Positions 10,465-19,934 of a DNA stretch of 64,000 nt are shown here, in pieces. The stretch is from Chrysophaeum taylorii. Taxonomy: Eukaryota; Sar; Pelagophyceae; Pelagomonadales; Pelagomonadaceae. The stretch covers positions 59,749 to 123,748 of the forward strand of contig JAQMWT010000066.1 in assembly GCA_029834535.1 (NCBI GenBank), given 5' to 3'. Below the pieces are notes generated by a model, which saw nothing but the letters and a program-made list of their open reading frames with translations, had not been told where the DNA came from and searched no databases. A program made the translations under genes and the position numbers. The first letter of the stretch is position 1, and each line of letters starts with the position of its first letter.

Positions 10465-12066
10465 TCAGATCGATCCCGATTCGTCGTCGTCGTCGTCGTC
10501 GGGAACGCACAAGTAGCAGCGCGCGAGGGCGTCGAGGCGCGCGCGGAGACACGCCAGGTCTCGGAGCTCGAGACGGAGGTCGAGGTTGTGATATCGAAGC
10601 ATGACGACCAAGGGCTCCTCCGACCGGTCTTGGAAGAGGGGCGACGGGGAACAGGCTTCGTGGGAATTGGAGCTCCACCACGCGTTGCGCGTGACTGCCA
10701 CTCGCCGCGGCTCTCGGCGCCGGACCGCCTCGTAGAAGACGGCGACGCAATACGGGTCCTGAAAAAGGACCGCATCGTCTCCGAGCTGCGCCCAGGCGCC
10801 CGGCGCTACGGCGAGCCGCGGGTCGAGGTCGAGCGGGTAGAGGTCGCGTTCGAGGCCGAGGTCGGCGACGCGGCGCGCGCGATTCAGTTCGGACACCAAC
10901 GCCGCGAGCCGCCGTCTGGCATAACGATGTGCGGGCCACTCCTCGTCGAGCGCCACGGGACGAATCGACGACAAGTACGCGAATCGCGTCGACAGCGAGC
11001 GGTACGCCGGGACTACGACGTCGCGCGCGAGCGCCTCGAGACGCGCGCGTTCCTCGGTCGCGACCCGCGCGATATCCCGTCGCAAGGCCTCGGCAGCACC
11101 GTCGGAGTACGACGACGACGACGACGACAGAATTTTCTCGTATTCTGCCGCCAGGCATCGCTCGAGGTCCGCGAGGAGCGGGGGCGCCGAGAGGTCCGAG
11201 CCGCGCACCTTCTTCATCGCCCCTCTCTCGCGCTCGTCGGCCGCTCGCACCGCCTCGAGCCGAGGCGTCGCCGGCCTCAGCCAGTCATCCAGGAGCCGTT
11301 GCTTTGATTTTGTCTTCGCCTTCGCGAGGCACCGGCGCAACCGGAGAAATTCGGCGTGGAGCTCGTCGACGACGCGAGCGTCGGCCCCGCTGCCCCCCGA
11401 GAGGAGCTGACGATAAGCGGCCTCACTCTTTGCCGCTCTTGACTCCTCGCGAAGTGCCAGGGCCTCCAATCTCTCGGAAATGGCCGTCGCGTGCCGCAAG
11501 CGGTGCTCGAGTTGTGACGCCGTCGCGGCCGGTAGAGCGCGCGACGCGCGAACGGTTATCCTCCGGCCTCGCGCGTCCTCCGCGACAAGTTCGACATCGC
11601 CGAGGTCGGAGAAGTCTGCGTAGCCGCCGCGTAGAGGTCGACGGATCGTACCGTCACGAAAATGCGCTTCGACCGTGGTGCCCTCTCGGTCGAGGATAAC
11701 GTTGCCGCACGCGTCGACGAGCGAGGCGACGCCTCCCACGCTCCGCAACGCGACGGCCGGGCCTGCGACGACGCAAAAGGGCGCGGACTCGACCACCATC
11801 GAGTCGTGATGGACGAGCATCGCCCGAAGCCGGTAGGTCCCGGGTGCGCGCACGACGAGCCCCTCGAAGACGGCGCGGCCACCGCGGACGACGGTCGACG
11901 TCTGGACGACCGCGATGCAGTCCTCGAGGTCGTAGACCGCCACGGAGATGGTCGAGCCATCGGGAGCTCCATCCAGGGCGAAACCATCGAGGGCCCTGCC
12001 CGCAACTTGCGGCGGCGGCGGGTCTTGGGCGTGAATGCGCATTTTTGTTGACCGTAACGGTTTCAA
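10465..12066 (-). CDS. Unknown protein, Ig-like N-half and coiled-coil C-half
   Basis: 533 aa, single exon, not recognised. An alternative start Met lies at 12042. Residues about 30-190 are beta-rich with repeated short strands (for example STISVAVYDLEDCIAVVQTS, GTYRLRAMLVHHDSMVVESA), like Ig-fold modules. Residues about 195-390 are Ala/Arg/Leu/Glu-rich and likely coiled coil. The last 130 residues contain several hydrophobic strands and end in an Asp run. Amino-acid composition matches the neighbouring genes. It is divergently paired with the Tudor-SN gene over 96 bp. No catalytic motif was found, so no function is assigned. Confidence 0.6.
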   Translation of the reverse strand: MKPLRSTKMRIHAQDPPPPQVAGRALDGFALDGAPDGSTISVAVYDLEDCIAVVQTSTVVRGGRAVFEGLVVRAPGTYRLRAMLVHHDSMVVESAPFCVVAGPAVALRSVGGVASLVDACGNVILDREGTTVEAHFRDGTIRRPLRGGYADFSDLGDVELVAEDARGRRITVRASRALPAATASQLEHRLRHATAISERLEALALREESRAAKSEAAYRQLLSGGSGADARVVDELHAEFLRLRRCLAKAKTKSKQRLLDDWLRPATPRLEAVRAADERERGAMKKVRGSDLSAPPLLADLERCLAAEYEKILSSSSSSYSDGAAEALRRDIARVATEERARLEALARDVVVPAYRSLSTRFAYLSSIRPVALDEEWPAHRYARRRLAALVSELNRARRVADLGLERDLYPLDLDPRLAVAPGAWAQLGDDAVLFQDPYCVAVFYEAVRRREPRRVAVTRNAWWSSNSHEACSPSPLFQDRSEEPLVVMLRYHNLDLRLELRDLACLRARLDALARCYLCVPDDDDDDESGSI

Positions 12067-12162
12067 CGGATTTCTCTGTTAGGACGTGCACAGGGGTAAG
12101 TGTAGATACAGCTGTTCGCGCGCGATCGGCGATCTCCGCAAGAAGAAGAAGAAGGTGACAGC
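12067..12162. promoter_or_regulatory. Compact bidirectional promoter, unknown gene / Tudor-SN
   Basis: Only 96 bp separate the two divergent start codons. Promoters and 5' UTRs of both genes must fit here or overlap the coding regions. No consensus element was recognised. Confidence 0.4.
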
Positions 12163-15100
12163 ATGGCGACGGCGACTGTGACTCAGCAACAGCAACAGCA
12201 AGGTCAGCAGCAGGCGGCCGGGTACGCGACGGTGAAGAGCGTTCCAACGGGCGACACGGTGGTTCTGATGGGCCGCGCCGCCAAAGGGCCGCCGCCCGAG
12301 CTGCAGCTGAGTCTGTCGGGCGTGATCGCGCCGAGGCTGGCGCGCGGGCCGAGCATGGTCGACGAGCCGTTCGCCTGGGAGGCGCGCGAGTACCTGCGGA
12401 AGCTCGTGCTCGGGAAGCCCGTGCAGTTCCGGCAGGAGGCGACAGCCAAGGGAGGGCGCGCGTACGGATCGGTCTGGATCGCCTCGCCCGCGGGCGGAGC
12501 GCCCGAGAGCGCGGCCCTCAACGTCGTGCGCGCGGGGTGGTGCGTCACGTCGAGTCGACAGGGAGGGAACGCCGCGAGCAGCGGCGGTGCGACGGAGGCG
12601 GCGTTGGATCCGGTCGCGACCGAGTTGGCGGCTGCCGAGAGCGAGGCGCGCGACGCGCGGCGCGGCGTCCACTCGACCGACGGCGCAGCGCGCCAGGCCG
12701 CCGTGCGGCAGGTCAAGTGGTCGGTCGACGCTTCGACGGTCGCCGAAAAATATGGCGGGCGACCGGCGCGCGCCATCGTCGAGTACGTCAAAGACGGGTC
12801 CAATCTGCGATGCATGATCGTGCCCGACATGTGCGTCGCGAACGTGTCGCTCGCGGGCGTGCGGTGCGGTCGCGTCAACCGGCCTTCGGCCGCGCAGCAG
12901 GCAGCGTCCGAGGCGGCAACCGAGGGCGACGCCCCACCGTCGACCCCGCAGCCCGAACCCTTTGCTGAGGAGGCCAAGTTCTTTGTGGAGTCGCGCCTGT
13001 TGAACCGCGAGGTCGAGATCGGGTTTGCCTCGATCGACAAGTTTGGGAACGCGCTGTGCACGGTCACGCACACGGCGGGCGTCATTGCCGTCGAGCTCCT
13101 CAAGCACGGCCTCGGGAAGGTGAGCGAGCCGGGACTCGCGGGCGTTGACGTCGCCGAGGCGGCCAGGCTCCGCGAGGCGGAGAAGCAGGCCAAGGCGGCC
13201 AAGCTCCGGCTCTGGCGCGGCTACGAGGCGCCGCAGGTCACGGGAGTCAAGGAGCACGAGTTCGACGCGCTTGTCGTCGAGGCCATCTCGGGGGATCAGG
13301 TTTCCGTGCAGCGGTGGGGCGACGAGGCGGGCGCCGAGATGCGGCTCGCGCTCTCGAGCGTTCGAGCGCCTCGGATGCCCAACCCCCGGGCGGCGCGATC
13401 TGGCGAGCCGTGGGGCGTCGAGGCGCGCGAGGCGCTCCGCAAGCTGACCGTCGGCAAGCGGTGCCGCGTCAAAATCGAGTACGCGCGCGACATCCCGACC
13501 CCGGGCGCGATTACGAGTACCAGCAGCGCGCCCGACGATGCGGCCGCCAAGGGGAGCGCGTCCCAGACTCGCGTGTTCGCGAGCCTGACGCTCGCGGGAA
13601 GCGGGCCCAAGCCAACGAACGGCCAATCATCTCAGGCGGCGACGCGCGACGTCGCCGAGATCCTCGTGGGCGAGGGTCTCCTCGCCGTGGTCTTGCCGCG
13701 GTCGAGCGAGGAGCGCGCCGAGCGGTTCGACAACCTCGCCGCGGCTGAGAAGCAAGCCAAGGCGAGGAAGGTCGGGACGCACTCGGGCAAGCAGCCCGCA
13801 CCGCCGGCTAAGATCGCCGACCTCGCCGGCGACGCGAAACGCGCGCGCGCCTTCCTCCCGTACCTCAAGCGCCAGAAAAGTCACAAGGCCTTCGTGGAGA
13901 CGGTGTTCACGGGATCCCGCGTCAAGCTCCGGTTCTCGGGCGAGAACTGCGCCGTCGTCTTCTCGCTGTCGGCGTGTCGATCGCCAGCGCCTGCGTCGGC
14001 ATCGCGGCCCGAGGCCGAAGCCGGCGGCGACGCCGCGCGAAGCTTTGCACGCCGCACTTTGCTCCAGCGCACGGTCGAGGCGGCAGTCGACGACATGGAT
14101 CGCAACGGGGTCGCCCTCGGCTCGCTTACGCTCCTCGACGTTCCGAGGTCGGCGCAGCCGCCGCCGGAGTCGGCGGCGTCGTACGAGTCCCGCCTCCTCT
14201 CGAGGGGCCTCGCCAAACTAGACCGACGACGCATGGAGCAGCAGCTCCCCGGCTCTGAGCTCGGCCAGAAGTACCGAGCGTGGGCCGACCTCGAGGAGGC
14301 TGCCCGCGCGCGCCGCGACGGCCTCTGGGCGGACGAGGCGAACGTGACCGAATTCGAGACGGCAGACGACGCGGCCAAGCGCTCCGCCTCCGGCCAGGCG
14401 CTTCACGAGACGCGGTGGCCGGCCAAGCTCGCCGACATCGTGGACGGCTCGACCTTTTACGTCCACGAGCTCGGGGCGGGACCCGACGACGTGTCGCGCT
14501 TCGACGCCGTTGCCGCCCGCATGCGCGCCTTCCGCCCACCCGCACCCGTCGACGACGACCGAGCCAAAAAGCTGTTCCGGCGCGGTGCGACGGTGGCGGC
14601 TCTCTTTGACGGCGAGTGGTGCCGAGCCAAAATCCTAGAGGGCGCCGGGACCTCCTTCAAGCTCCGCTACGTCGACTACGGCAACGTCGAGCTCGGCGTC
14701 GAGCCAGACCGCCTTCGGCCTCTCGACCCTGCGCTCGCCTCGATGACGGCGGCCGCTCTCGAGTGTGAGCTCGCGTACGTCGCCGTCGCCCCCGTCGACG
14801 ACGAGCCGGGAGATCAGGCCGCGCGCGCGCTCCACGAACTCGCCTGGGACCGTCCGCTCGTCGTGTGCCAGCATGCCGCCTTCAACGAACCTGACAAGAA
14901 CCACAAACGACGCGTCGTCTTGCGGCTGCAGAGAGATGCCGGGGCCGACGGCGGCGATGACAACGACGTAGAGCCCGCGTCTATCAACGAGCGCCTCGTC
15001 GATATGGGCCTTGCCCGCGTCCCCCGGGCCGCCAAGCAGGCTGCGCAAGCCACCAACGCTGGCCCTTCCATCCTCGCCAGTCTGCTTGACCTCGAACAGC

Positions 15101-15168
15101 AAGCTCGCTCGAGGCGCACCGGTCTCTGGCGCTGGGGGGACATCGACTACTCCGACGATGAAAACTAA
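12163..15168 (+). CDS. SND1: Tudor-SN / SND1, staphylococcal-nuclease-like and Tudor domains
   Basis: 1001 aa in one exon (animal SND1 is about 910 aa). It is a multifunctional RNA-binding nuclease/scaffold of eukaryotes (RNA decay, splicing, stress granules). Nuclease-like repeats begin near residues 24 (KSVPTGDTVVL), 198 (ARAIVEYVKDGSNLRCMI), 367 (FDALVVEAISGDQVSV) and 573 (KAFVETVFTGSRVKLRF). A Tudor domain near 800-860 carries the methyl-arginine cage pattern (GATVAALFDGEWCRAKI, RYVDYGN) inside a fifth, split nuclease fold; the tail has RRTGLWRWGDIDYSDDE. Extra Ala-rich linkers account for the greater length. It starts after a Gln-rich leader. Confidence 0.95.
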   Translation: MATATVTQQQQQQGQQQAAGYATVKSVPTGDTVVLMGRAAKGPPPELQLSLSGVIAPRLARGPSMVDEPFAWEAREYLRKLVLGKPVQFRQEATAKGGRAYGSVWIASPAGGAPESAALNVVRAGWCVTSSRQGGNAASSGGATEAALDPVATELAAAESEARDARRGVHSTDGAARQAAVRQVKWSVDASTVAEKYGGRPARAIVEYVKDGSNLRCMIVPDMCVANVSLAGVRCGRVNRPSAAQQAASEAATEGDAPPSTPQPEPFAEEAKFFVESRLLNREVEIGFASIDKFGNALCTVTHTAGVIAVELLKHGLGKVSEPGLAGVDVAEAARLREAEKQAKAAKLRLWRGYEAPQVTGVKEHEFDALVVEAISGDQVSVQRWGDEAGAEMRLALSSVRAPRMPNPRAARSGEPWGVEAREALRKLTVGKRCRVKIEYARDIPTPGAITSTSSAPDDAAAKGSASQTRVFASLTLAGSGPKPTNGQSSQAATRDVAEILVGEGLLAVVLPRSSEERAERFDNLAAAEKQAKARKVGTHSGKQPAPPAKIADLAGDAKRARAFLPYLKRQKSHKAFVETVFTGSRVKLRFSGENCAVVFSLSACRSPAPASASRPEAEAGGDAARSFARRTLLQRTVEAAVDDMDRNGVALGSLTLLDVPRSAQPPPESAASYESRLLSRGLAKLDRRRMEQQLPGSELGQKYRAWADLEEAARARRDGLWADEANVTEFETADDAAKRSASGQALHETRWPAKLADIVDGSTFYVHELGAGPDDVSRFDAVAARMRAFRPPAPVDDDRAKKLFRRGATVAALFDGEWCRAKILEGAGTSFKLRYVDYGNVELGVEPDRLRPLDPALASMTAAALECELAYVAVAPVDDEPGDQAARALHELAWDRPLVVCQHAAFNEPDKNHKRRVVLRLQRDAGADGGDDNDVEPASINERLVDMGLARVPRAAKQAAQATNAGPSILASLLDLEQQARSRRTGLWRWGDIDYSDDEN

Positions 15169-15629
15169 GTACTCGACCAGATGAAGATGGTGGTGGTCAT
15201 GAAGGCAACCTTCTCTCGTGCTCGGCTTTTCCTCGCCACAACGAAGACGCACCCCGCCTTGTTCGCCTTTATGCCGTGTGCCTCCTGGCACATTATGCCT
15301 GCGGTCTCTCACTCGACGTCCGTCAAATGCGTGCCTCTTGAGTCACGCTATATTTCTCTCCGCGTCGTCTGATTCTTCTAGACGATTCTGCCTTACTTCA
15401 TTTCGGTCTGCTTCTTAGAAATGCAGCTTTATTCCAATGTGCCGGGCACTCCCGTGCTTGTGACCACTTTGCAGGGCACTCCCTATCTTGTGGCCACTTG
15501 TGACCATTGGTGAGCTCAGCGCCATCTGGAGATGTTGTTGGGGAACCCGTTCTACCGCCCTAGTCGACTATTCCAGCCAGGAGTCCACGTTGGGAAGTTT
15601 TCACACATGAAAAAGCGCGACGCGGCCCG
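15169..15629. other. Intergenic between Tudor-SN and MenA
   Basis: 460 bp with no recognisable gene. A near-duplicate phrase (GGGCACTCCC followed by TTGTGRCCACTT) occurs twice around 15444-15505, a small imperfect direct repeat. Confidence 0.5.
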
Positions 15630-16759
15630 TTGGCTCTGGTGAGCCTTGACCTTCTCCGAAGAAAGCCGTTCAACGTTTTTTTCTCTAATAAGGATAAGAT
15701 GGGGTCAAATGAGCGGCCGCCATTGTGGAAGGTGATCGTGCTCGCGACGCGCCCGAACACGTTGACGCTGTCGTTCACGCCGGTCGCTGTCGGCGCTGCA
15801 CTCGCGGCCAAGGCAACAGGCGAAGTCTCGCTTGGGACTGCGTTGGCTTTCTGGGCCTTCGCTTGCCTCATTCAGGTCGGGACGAATCTTCACAACGACT
15901 ACGCCGACTTCGTCAAGGGCGCCGACACCAAGGACCGCGTGGGCCAAGCGCGCGCGACGCAGAAGGGCTGGCTGACGGCGCGGCAGACGGCAGGCGGAGC
16001 GACGGTCGCTCTCGTGCTGGCCGCGCTCGTCGGTTCGGCGCTCGCGTCGCGGCCGGGCTGCGGCGGCGTCATGGCCGTGGTGACCGCGACGAGCGTCTTC
16101 AACGCCGTCGCCTACACCGGCGGGCCTTATCCGCTCGGGTATGTTGGTCTTGGCTGGCTCAGCCTCGGCTACAGCGGCTTGGCCGACGGCTTCGTGCTCG
16201 CCTACTTTGGTTACGTCGCGACGCTCGCGCCCTCCTTTCTCCAGAGGCCCTGGCACCTCCTGCAAGTCGCGCCCCCCCGGGAGCCCACCCTCGCCGCCAC
16301 GTCGCTCGGCTTCCTCGCGACCGCTGTCCTCGTCGTCAACAATCTTCGCGATCGTCGCACCGACGTCCTCGTCGGAAAGCGGACTTTGGCCGTCCGCTTC
16401 GGCCAAGCCTTCGGAAGGGCGCAGTACCTCGCGCTCCTCCTCGGTGCCTACGCGGTCGTCGCCGCCGCGGTCGCCCTCCGCCTCGTCCCGACCCTCTGGC
16501 TCCTCGCCTTCGCGAGCGCACCCCTCGCCGTGAGTACGCCCGTGCCTGTGTTTTCGTGTGACACGCCGTGTTCCCAGCGCTTAAAACTCCGAGCCGTCTT
16601 GAGCTTAGACGGCGCCGCGCTCAATCCGCACGTTGGCGGCACGGCCAAGTGAGCACCCTGGTTCTTATTGCTTCGAATCAGCGGCGCGCCAGGTTGCAGC
16701 TCGCCTTTGGCATGCTTCTGCTCCTCGCCATCGTCCTTGCTCCCCCCCCGTCGCAATAA
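15630..16759 (+). CDS. MenA-type 1,4-dihydroxy-2-naphthoate prenyltransferase (UbiA family)
   Basis: Membrane prenyltransferase that attaches a polyprenyl/phytyl chain to dihydroxynaphthoate in phylloquinone/menaquinone synthesis, plastid-located in algae. Three exons are inferred: 15630-16529, 16578-16648 and 16693-16759 (introns 48 and 44 nt, both GT-AG), about 345 aa. The first Asp-rich motif reads NDYADFVKGADTKDR and the second NNLRDRRTDVLVGKRTLAVRFG, both Mg-prenyl diphosphate binding sites in this family. Multiple hydrophobic helices lie between them, and the C-terminal ALNPHVGGTAKLQLAFG block is restored only after splicing. A second Met at 15699 could be the start; a plastid leader might lie further upstream. 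Confidence 0.88.
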
Positions 16760-16844
16760 TAGGGTAAGCGTAATACCAGGTTATCGCTGTCGTCTCGCTC
16801 ATATTATTACGTGAGGAACTCGGGCTGCTCCTGCTGTTGCTACA

Positions 16845-17423
16845 ATGGGCATCGATCTCGTCGCCGGCGGGCGCCGCGTCGGGCACAAGTCGCGGACCGA
16901 CACCAAGTCGGACAACGTGTACCTGAAGCTGCTGATAAAACTTTACCGTTTCCTGGATCGGCGCACGGACTCGAAGTTTGTGTCTGTGGTCCTGAAACGC
17001 CTGTTCATGTCGAGGAACAACCGGCCGCCGCTGTCGATGTCGCGGTTGGCGCGCTTTATGCGGGGGAAGGACGAGAAGATCGCGGTCCTTGTGGGCACGG
17101 TCACCGACGACCCTCGTCTCCTTACGGTTCCCAAGATGACGGTGTGCGCGCTGCGCTTTACCGAGACGGCTCGCGCCCGGATCATCAAGGCCGGCGGCGA
17201 GTGCCTTACCTTCGACCAACTTGCGCTCCGCGCCCCCAAGGGCTCGAACACGGTCCTGCTTCGCGGCCCCAAGAAAGCGCGCGAGGTTTACTCGCACTTT
17301 GGCCACCGATCCACCGCCACCTCCGTCAAAACCCACTGTAAAGTCAAGCCCTATGTCCGCTCCAAGGGCCGCAAGTTCGAGAAGGCTCGCGGCCGTCGCC
17401 GCACCAACGGCTTCAAGGTCTAA
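16845..17423 (+). CDS. RPL18: 60S ribosomal protein eL18
   Basis: Cytosolic large-subunit ribosomal protein, 192 aa, single exon and full length. Hallmarks in order: [92 protein letters not shown], and the basic C-terminus ([24 protein letters not shown]). The start MGIDL is the family N-terminus. It lies 85 bp downstream of the MenA gene on the same strand. Confidence 0.97.
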   Translation: MGIDLVAGGRRVGHKSRTDTKSDNVYLKLLIKLYRFLDRRTDSKFVSVVLKRLFMSRNNRPPLSMSRLARFMRGKDEKIAVLVGTVTDDPRLLTVPKMTVCALRFTETARARIIKAGGECLTFDQLALRAPKGSNTVLLRGPKKAREVYSHFGHRSTATSVKTHCKVKPYVRSKGRKFEKARGRRRTNGFKV

Positions 17424-17748
17424 CGACGACGATGCCACCGCATTATCTACGGCCTCCTCTGGCACCGAAGTCATACCTCCGTACCTTCTCGTGGCCGCAG
17501 GTGTTGTCCTCCTCCAAGTCCTTCGCGTCTTATCCCGTGTCGATGGACCTTTCTTTCCGCGGTCGGTCTACTTTAAATAAAGAGAGCGCCTCTTCATCGC
17601 CTTCTTTCCCGTGTGTGGGTGAGTGCGTTCGTGCGGAAGATTATAATCAAGCGCCTCTTCATAATCGCTTTCTTCCCTTTGGCGAGCGAGAGGTCGAGCG
17701 GAAGGGCCATCCATCCCGGGACGAAGAACGTGCGCGCCTTGGGACGGA
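17424..17748. other. Convergent 3' interval with a short direct repeat
   Basis: 325 bp between convergent RPL18 and ThiD genes. It holds an imperfect direct repeat (AGCGCCTCTTCAT followed by CGCCTTCTTTCCC or CGCTTTCTTCCC) at about 17584 and 17649. A TTTAAATAAA near 17572 could serve as a polyadenylation signal for RPL18. Confidence 0.4.
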
Positions 17749-18715
17749 TTATGTTCCTGCAGAGGTCTCGACCCGTTCACGTGCCGACCAGAAAGCTGGG
17801 GCGTGGACGAAGGGCCCGTAGCCGCCGTCGCCGAGGTGAACGCAGGCCGAGGCGCGGAGTGCGGCATCGAGGTAGGTTTTGGCAGCCTTAACAGCGTCAA
17901 GGAGCGGGTCTCCGGCAGCGAGGCGCGCGGCGATAGCCGAGGCGAGGGTACAGCCAGTGCCGTGGGTGTTTCGCGTGTCGAGTTTGGAGGAGACGAACTC
18001 GGCGAAGACCGTGCCGTCGTAGAACACGTCGACGACGAGCGGAGGTCCTCGGTCCAAGCGCACGGCGTTCGTTAGTGCTGTGGCGTCGGCGAGGTCACCT
18101 CCCTTGACAAGGACGCTGTGCGGGCGAAATCGTCCGTGGACGTCCGCCGCCGCGGCTCGCAGTTCGGCGAGCGTTCGCGGCGGATCGGCCGCGCCGAGGA
18201 GCACTGCTGCTTCTCGCCGGTTCGGCGTCGCGATCGTCGCGAGCGGCAGTAGCTCGTGCCGCACGGCATCGATGGCATCGGCGTCGATCAATACATCCCC
18301 TGCCACAAACTCCGAGAACGTGAGGACAAGGCCGCACCGCCGGCGGCAACCATGACCGGATCGACGACGACCGCGGCCGATGCCGAGCGCGCGCGCGTCG
18401 CGACCGCGCGGATGACGGCAGTCGTCGCCTGCGCAGGGGTCTCACGGCGAGCGAGCGACGCACCAGCATGCCGGTCTTGATGGCGTCGGCACCGATGTCG
18501 CCAAGGACAGCGTCCATCTGCGCGACAACGAACTCGGCGTCGATCCCAACGATCCCGTGTACGCCGCGCGTGTTCTGCGCCGTCACCGCCGTCACGGCAT
18601 TGCACGCGAATGCCCCGTTCGCTTCGCACGTCTTGATGTCGGCCTGGAGCCCGGCTCCGCCGCCCGAGTCGCTCCCAGCGACGATGAGCACCCGTGGTGG
18701 GATCATTGGACTCAA
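17749..18715 (-). CDS. Hydroxymethylpyrimidine (phosphate) kinase, ThiD-type
   Basis: Ribokinase-fold enzyme that phosphorylates HMP and HMP-phosphate in thiamine (vitamin B1) synthesis. The apparent frame breaks are resolved by two miniature GT-AG introns, 18463-18429 (35 nt) and 18337-18300 (38 nt). The spliced product of about 297 aa aligns with the family throughout: VLIVAGSDSGGGAGLQADIKT at the N-terminus, GADAIKTGML, VVVDPVMVAAGGDVLIDADA across the second junction, LLPLATIATPNRREAAVLLG, VLVKGGD, and the catalytic anion hole NTHGTGCTLASAIAA. In many plants and algae ThiD is fused to thiamine-phosphate synthase; here it stands alone, as in many bacteria. Divergent from EndoU. Confidence 0.9.
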
Positions 18716-18889
18716 TATGAAAGAAACCCTCTTGCATTGAAGTTGAACCCTCGTAGGTAGGTAATAAGGGGTGCGGAAGACCCCCCCCTCTTAGCAGTCG
18801 TCGACCTTTGAAAACACAAAAGAGCTGCGAAAGTTGAGTTTCTGAAAGGGGTATAAGGTGATCATTGGCGGCGGCAAGGCGAAGAAGAC
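18716..18889. promoter_or_regulatory. Divergent promoter, ThiD / EndoU
   Basis: A 174-bp gap between two divergent start codons. It contains a C-run near 18780-18788. I recognised no thiamine-pyrophosphate riboswitch elements, but folding was not computed. Confidence 0.35.
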
Positions 18890-19924
18890 ATGGCTTCATG
18901 GGCTCAAGTTGCGAGCGGTGGGTCGAACGGCGGGTCGTGGGCGGCGGTTGCGGCGAAGCACGAGGAAAATGATGAGTCGTCCTTAGAGGCGAGTGTCGTC
19001 GAAGACGAGACGGTTGTGGAGCCGACGCGCGAGGAACTTGGGGATCTGCGTCTTGGTCTCGGGCGCGTCTGGGAGCTGGGGGAGAAGCTGCGGCCCGGCG
19101 TGGATTACCAACTGGATCTGCAGGGGTATGCGACGCGGCGCGGGAAGGACTACGCGAGGCGGCCGCTGTTCTCGTTCGTGCGCGAGGACGTTCTCTCGCG
19201 ACCGACGTTCGCGGCATTTCTGCGACTCCTGGATAACTACGAACGAGAAGTGGGGAAGAAGGAGCGCGTGACCAAGTCCGAGAAGGCGGAAGAGTCGGCA
19301 TTTCTGGACGCCGTGCTCAAAACGGCGCCGATGCGCTACTGCCACGAGTACTGCGTCGCGAAGCGCGTCGCTCCGGCGTCGCGATCCGGGTTCAAGCGAC
19401 TTCTCGGGTCGTTGTGGTTCCGCATCTACGCCTCGCGGAGGGGCGGGCCGCCCGACTCGAGTGGGTTCGAGCATTGGGCCGTCGGAGAGGAGCGCGGCGA
19501 CAAGCACGAAGTGGTGGGCCTCCACAACTGGCTCCAGCTTTTCGTCGAGGAGCGCAAGGGCGCGCTTAACTACCACGGATACGTATCGCACGACAAGAGG
19601 CGCCCCGACGAGGACCAGCCGGTGCTGTCGCTCCAGTTTACGTGGACCGACGTCGACGACGGCAGCGTCGACCTCAAGCCGACGTCCACCTCGATCATTG
19701 GCTCGAGTCCCGAGCTCGAACTCGCGCTCTTCACGCTCGCGGCGCTCGCCGCGGGTAAGGACGACCCAAAGACGACGCGTGTCGACGACGGCCGCGAGAT
19801 CACGCCGGTCACGCTCCGTTCCGATGACGGTGCGGATCTCATGACCTTCGAGATCAACTGCGTCAAATGGACCGTCGACGGGCACCCCGCCATTCGTACC
19901 TGCTACCCTTCGGCGATCTCATAG
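18890..19924 (+). CDS. EndoU (XendoU/PP11)-family endoribonuclease
   Basis: 344 aa, single exon. The C-terminal 270 residues form an EndoU domain, a metal-dependent uridylate-specific endoribonuclease fold. Catalytic candidates are seen in order: His in SGFEHWAVGEERGDKHE (about residue 193), His in VGLHNWLQLFVEERKG (about 211) followed by Lys of that segment, then LNYHGYV, and the domain end (FEINCVKWTVDGHPAIRTCYPSAIS) carries the usual TCYP finish. The N-terminal 40 residues are low-complexity (WAQVASGGSNGGSWAAVAAK) with no signal peptide, so a cytosolic or nuclear enzyme is likely. The stop lies 10 bp from the stop of the convergent myosin gene. Confidence 0.9.
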   Translation: MASWAQVASGGSNGGSWAAVAAKHEENDESSLEASVVEDETVVEPTREELGDLRLGLGRVWELGEKLRPGVDYQLDLQGYATRRGKDYARRPLFSFVREDVLSRPTFAAFLRLLDNYEREVGKKERVTKSEKAEESAFLDAVLKTAPMRYCHEYCVAKRVAPASRSGFKRLLGSLWFRIYASRRGGPPDSSGFEHWAVGEERGDKHEVVGLHNWLQLFVEERKGALNYHGYVSHDKRRPDEDQPVLSLQFTWTDVDDGSVDLKPTSTSIIGSSPELELALFTLAALAAGKDDPKTTRVDDGREITPVTLRSDDGADLMTFEINCVKWTVDGHPAIRTCYPSAIS

Positions 19925-19934
19925 GATATTATTA

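Noticed and set aside
10389-10775. Longer N-terminus for the EF-hand gene
   Set aside because: The extension is Ser/Arg/Thr-rich low complexity antisense to other frames; a signal peptide starts at 10388.
12079-13626. Long 515-codon minus-strand frame opposite Tudor-SN
   Set aside because: Arg/Gly/Leu-rich shadow of a GC-rich coding strand; the plus strand carries clear nuclease and Tudor domains.
18095-18715. ThiD as a frameshifted pseudogene
   Set aside because: Two GT-AG mini-introns restore the full conserved protein, which is unlikely by chance.
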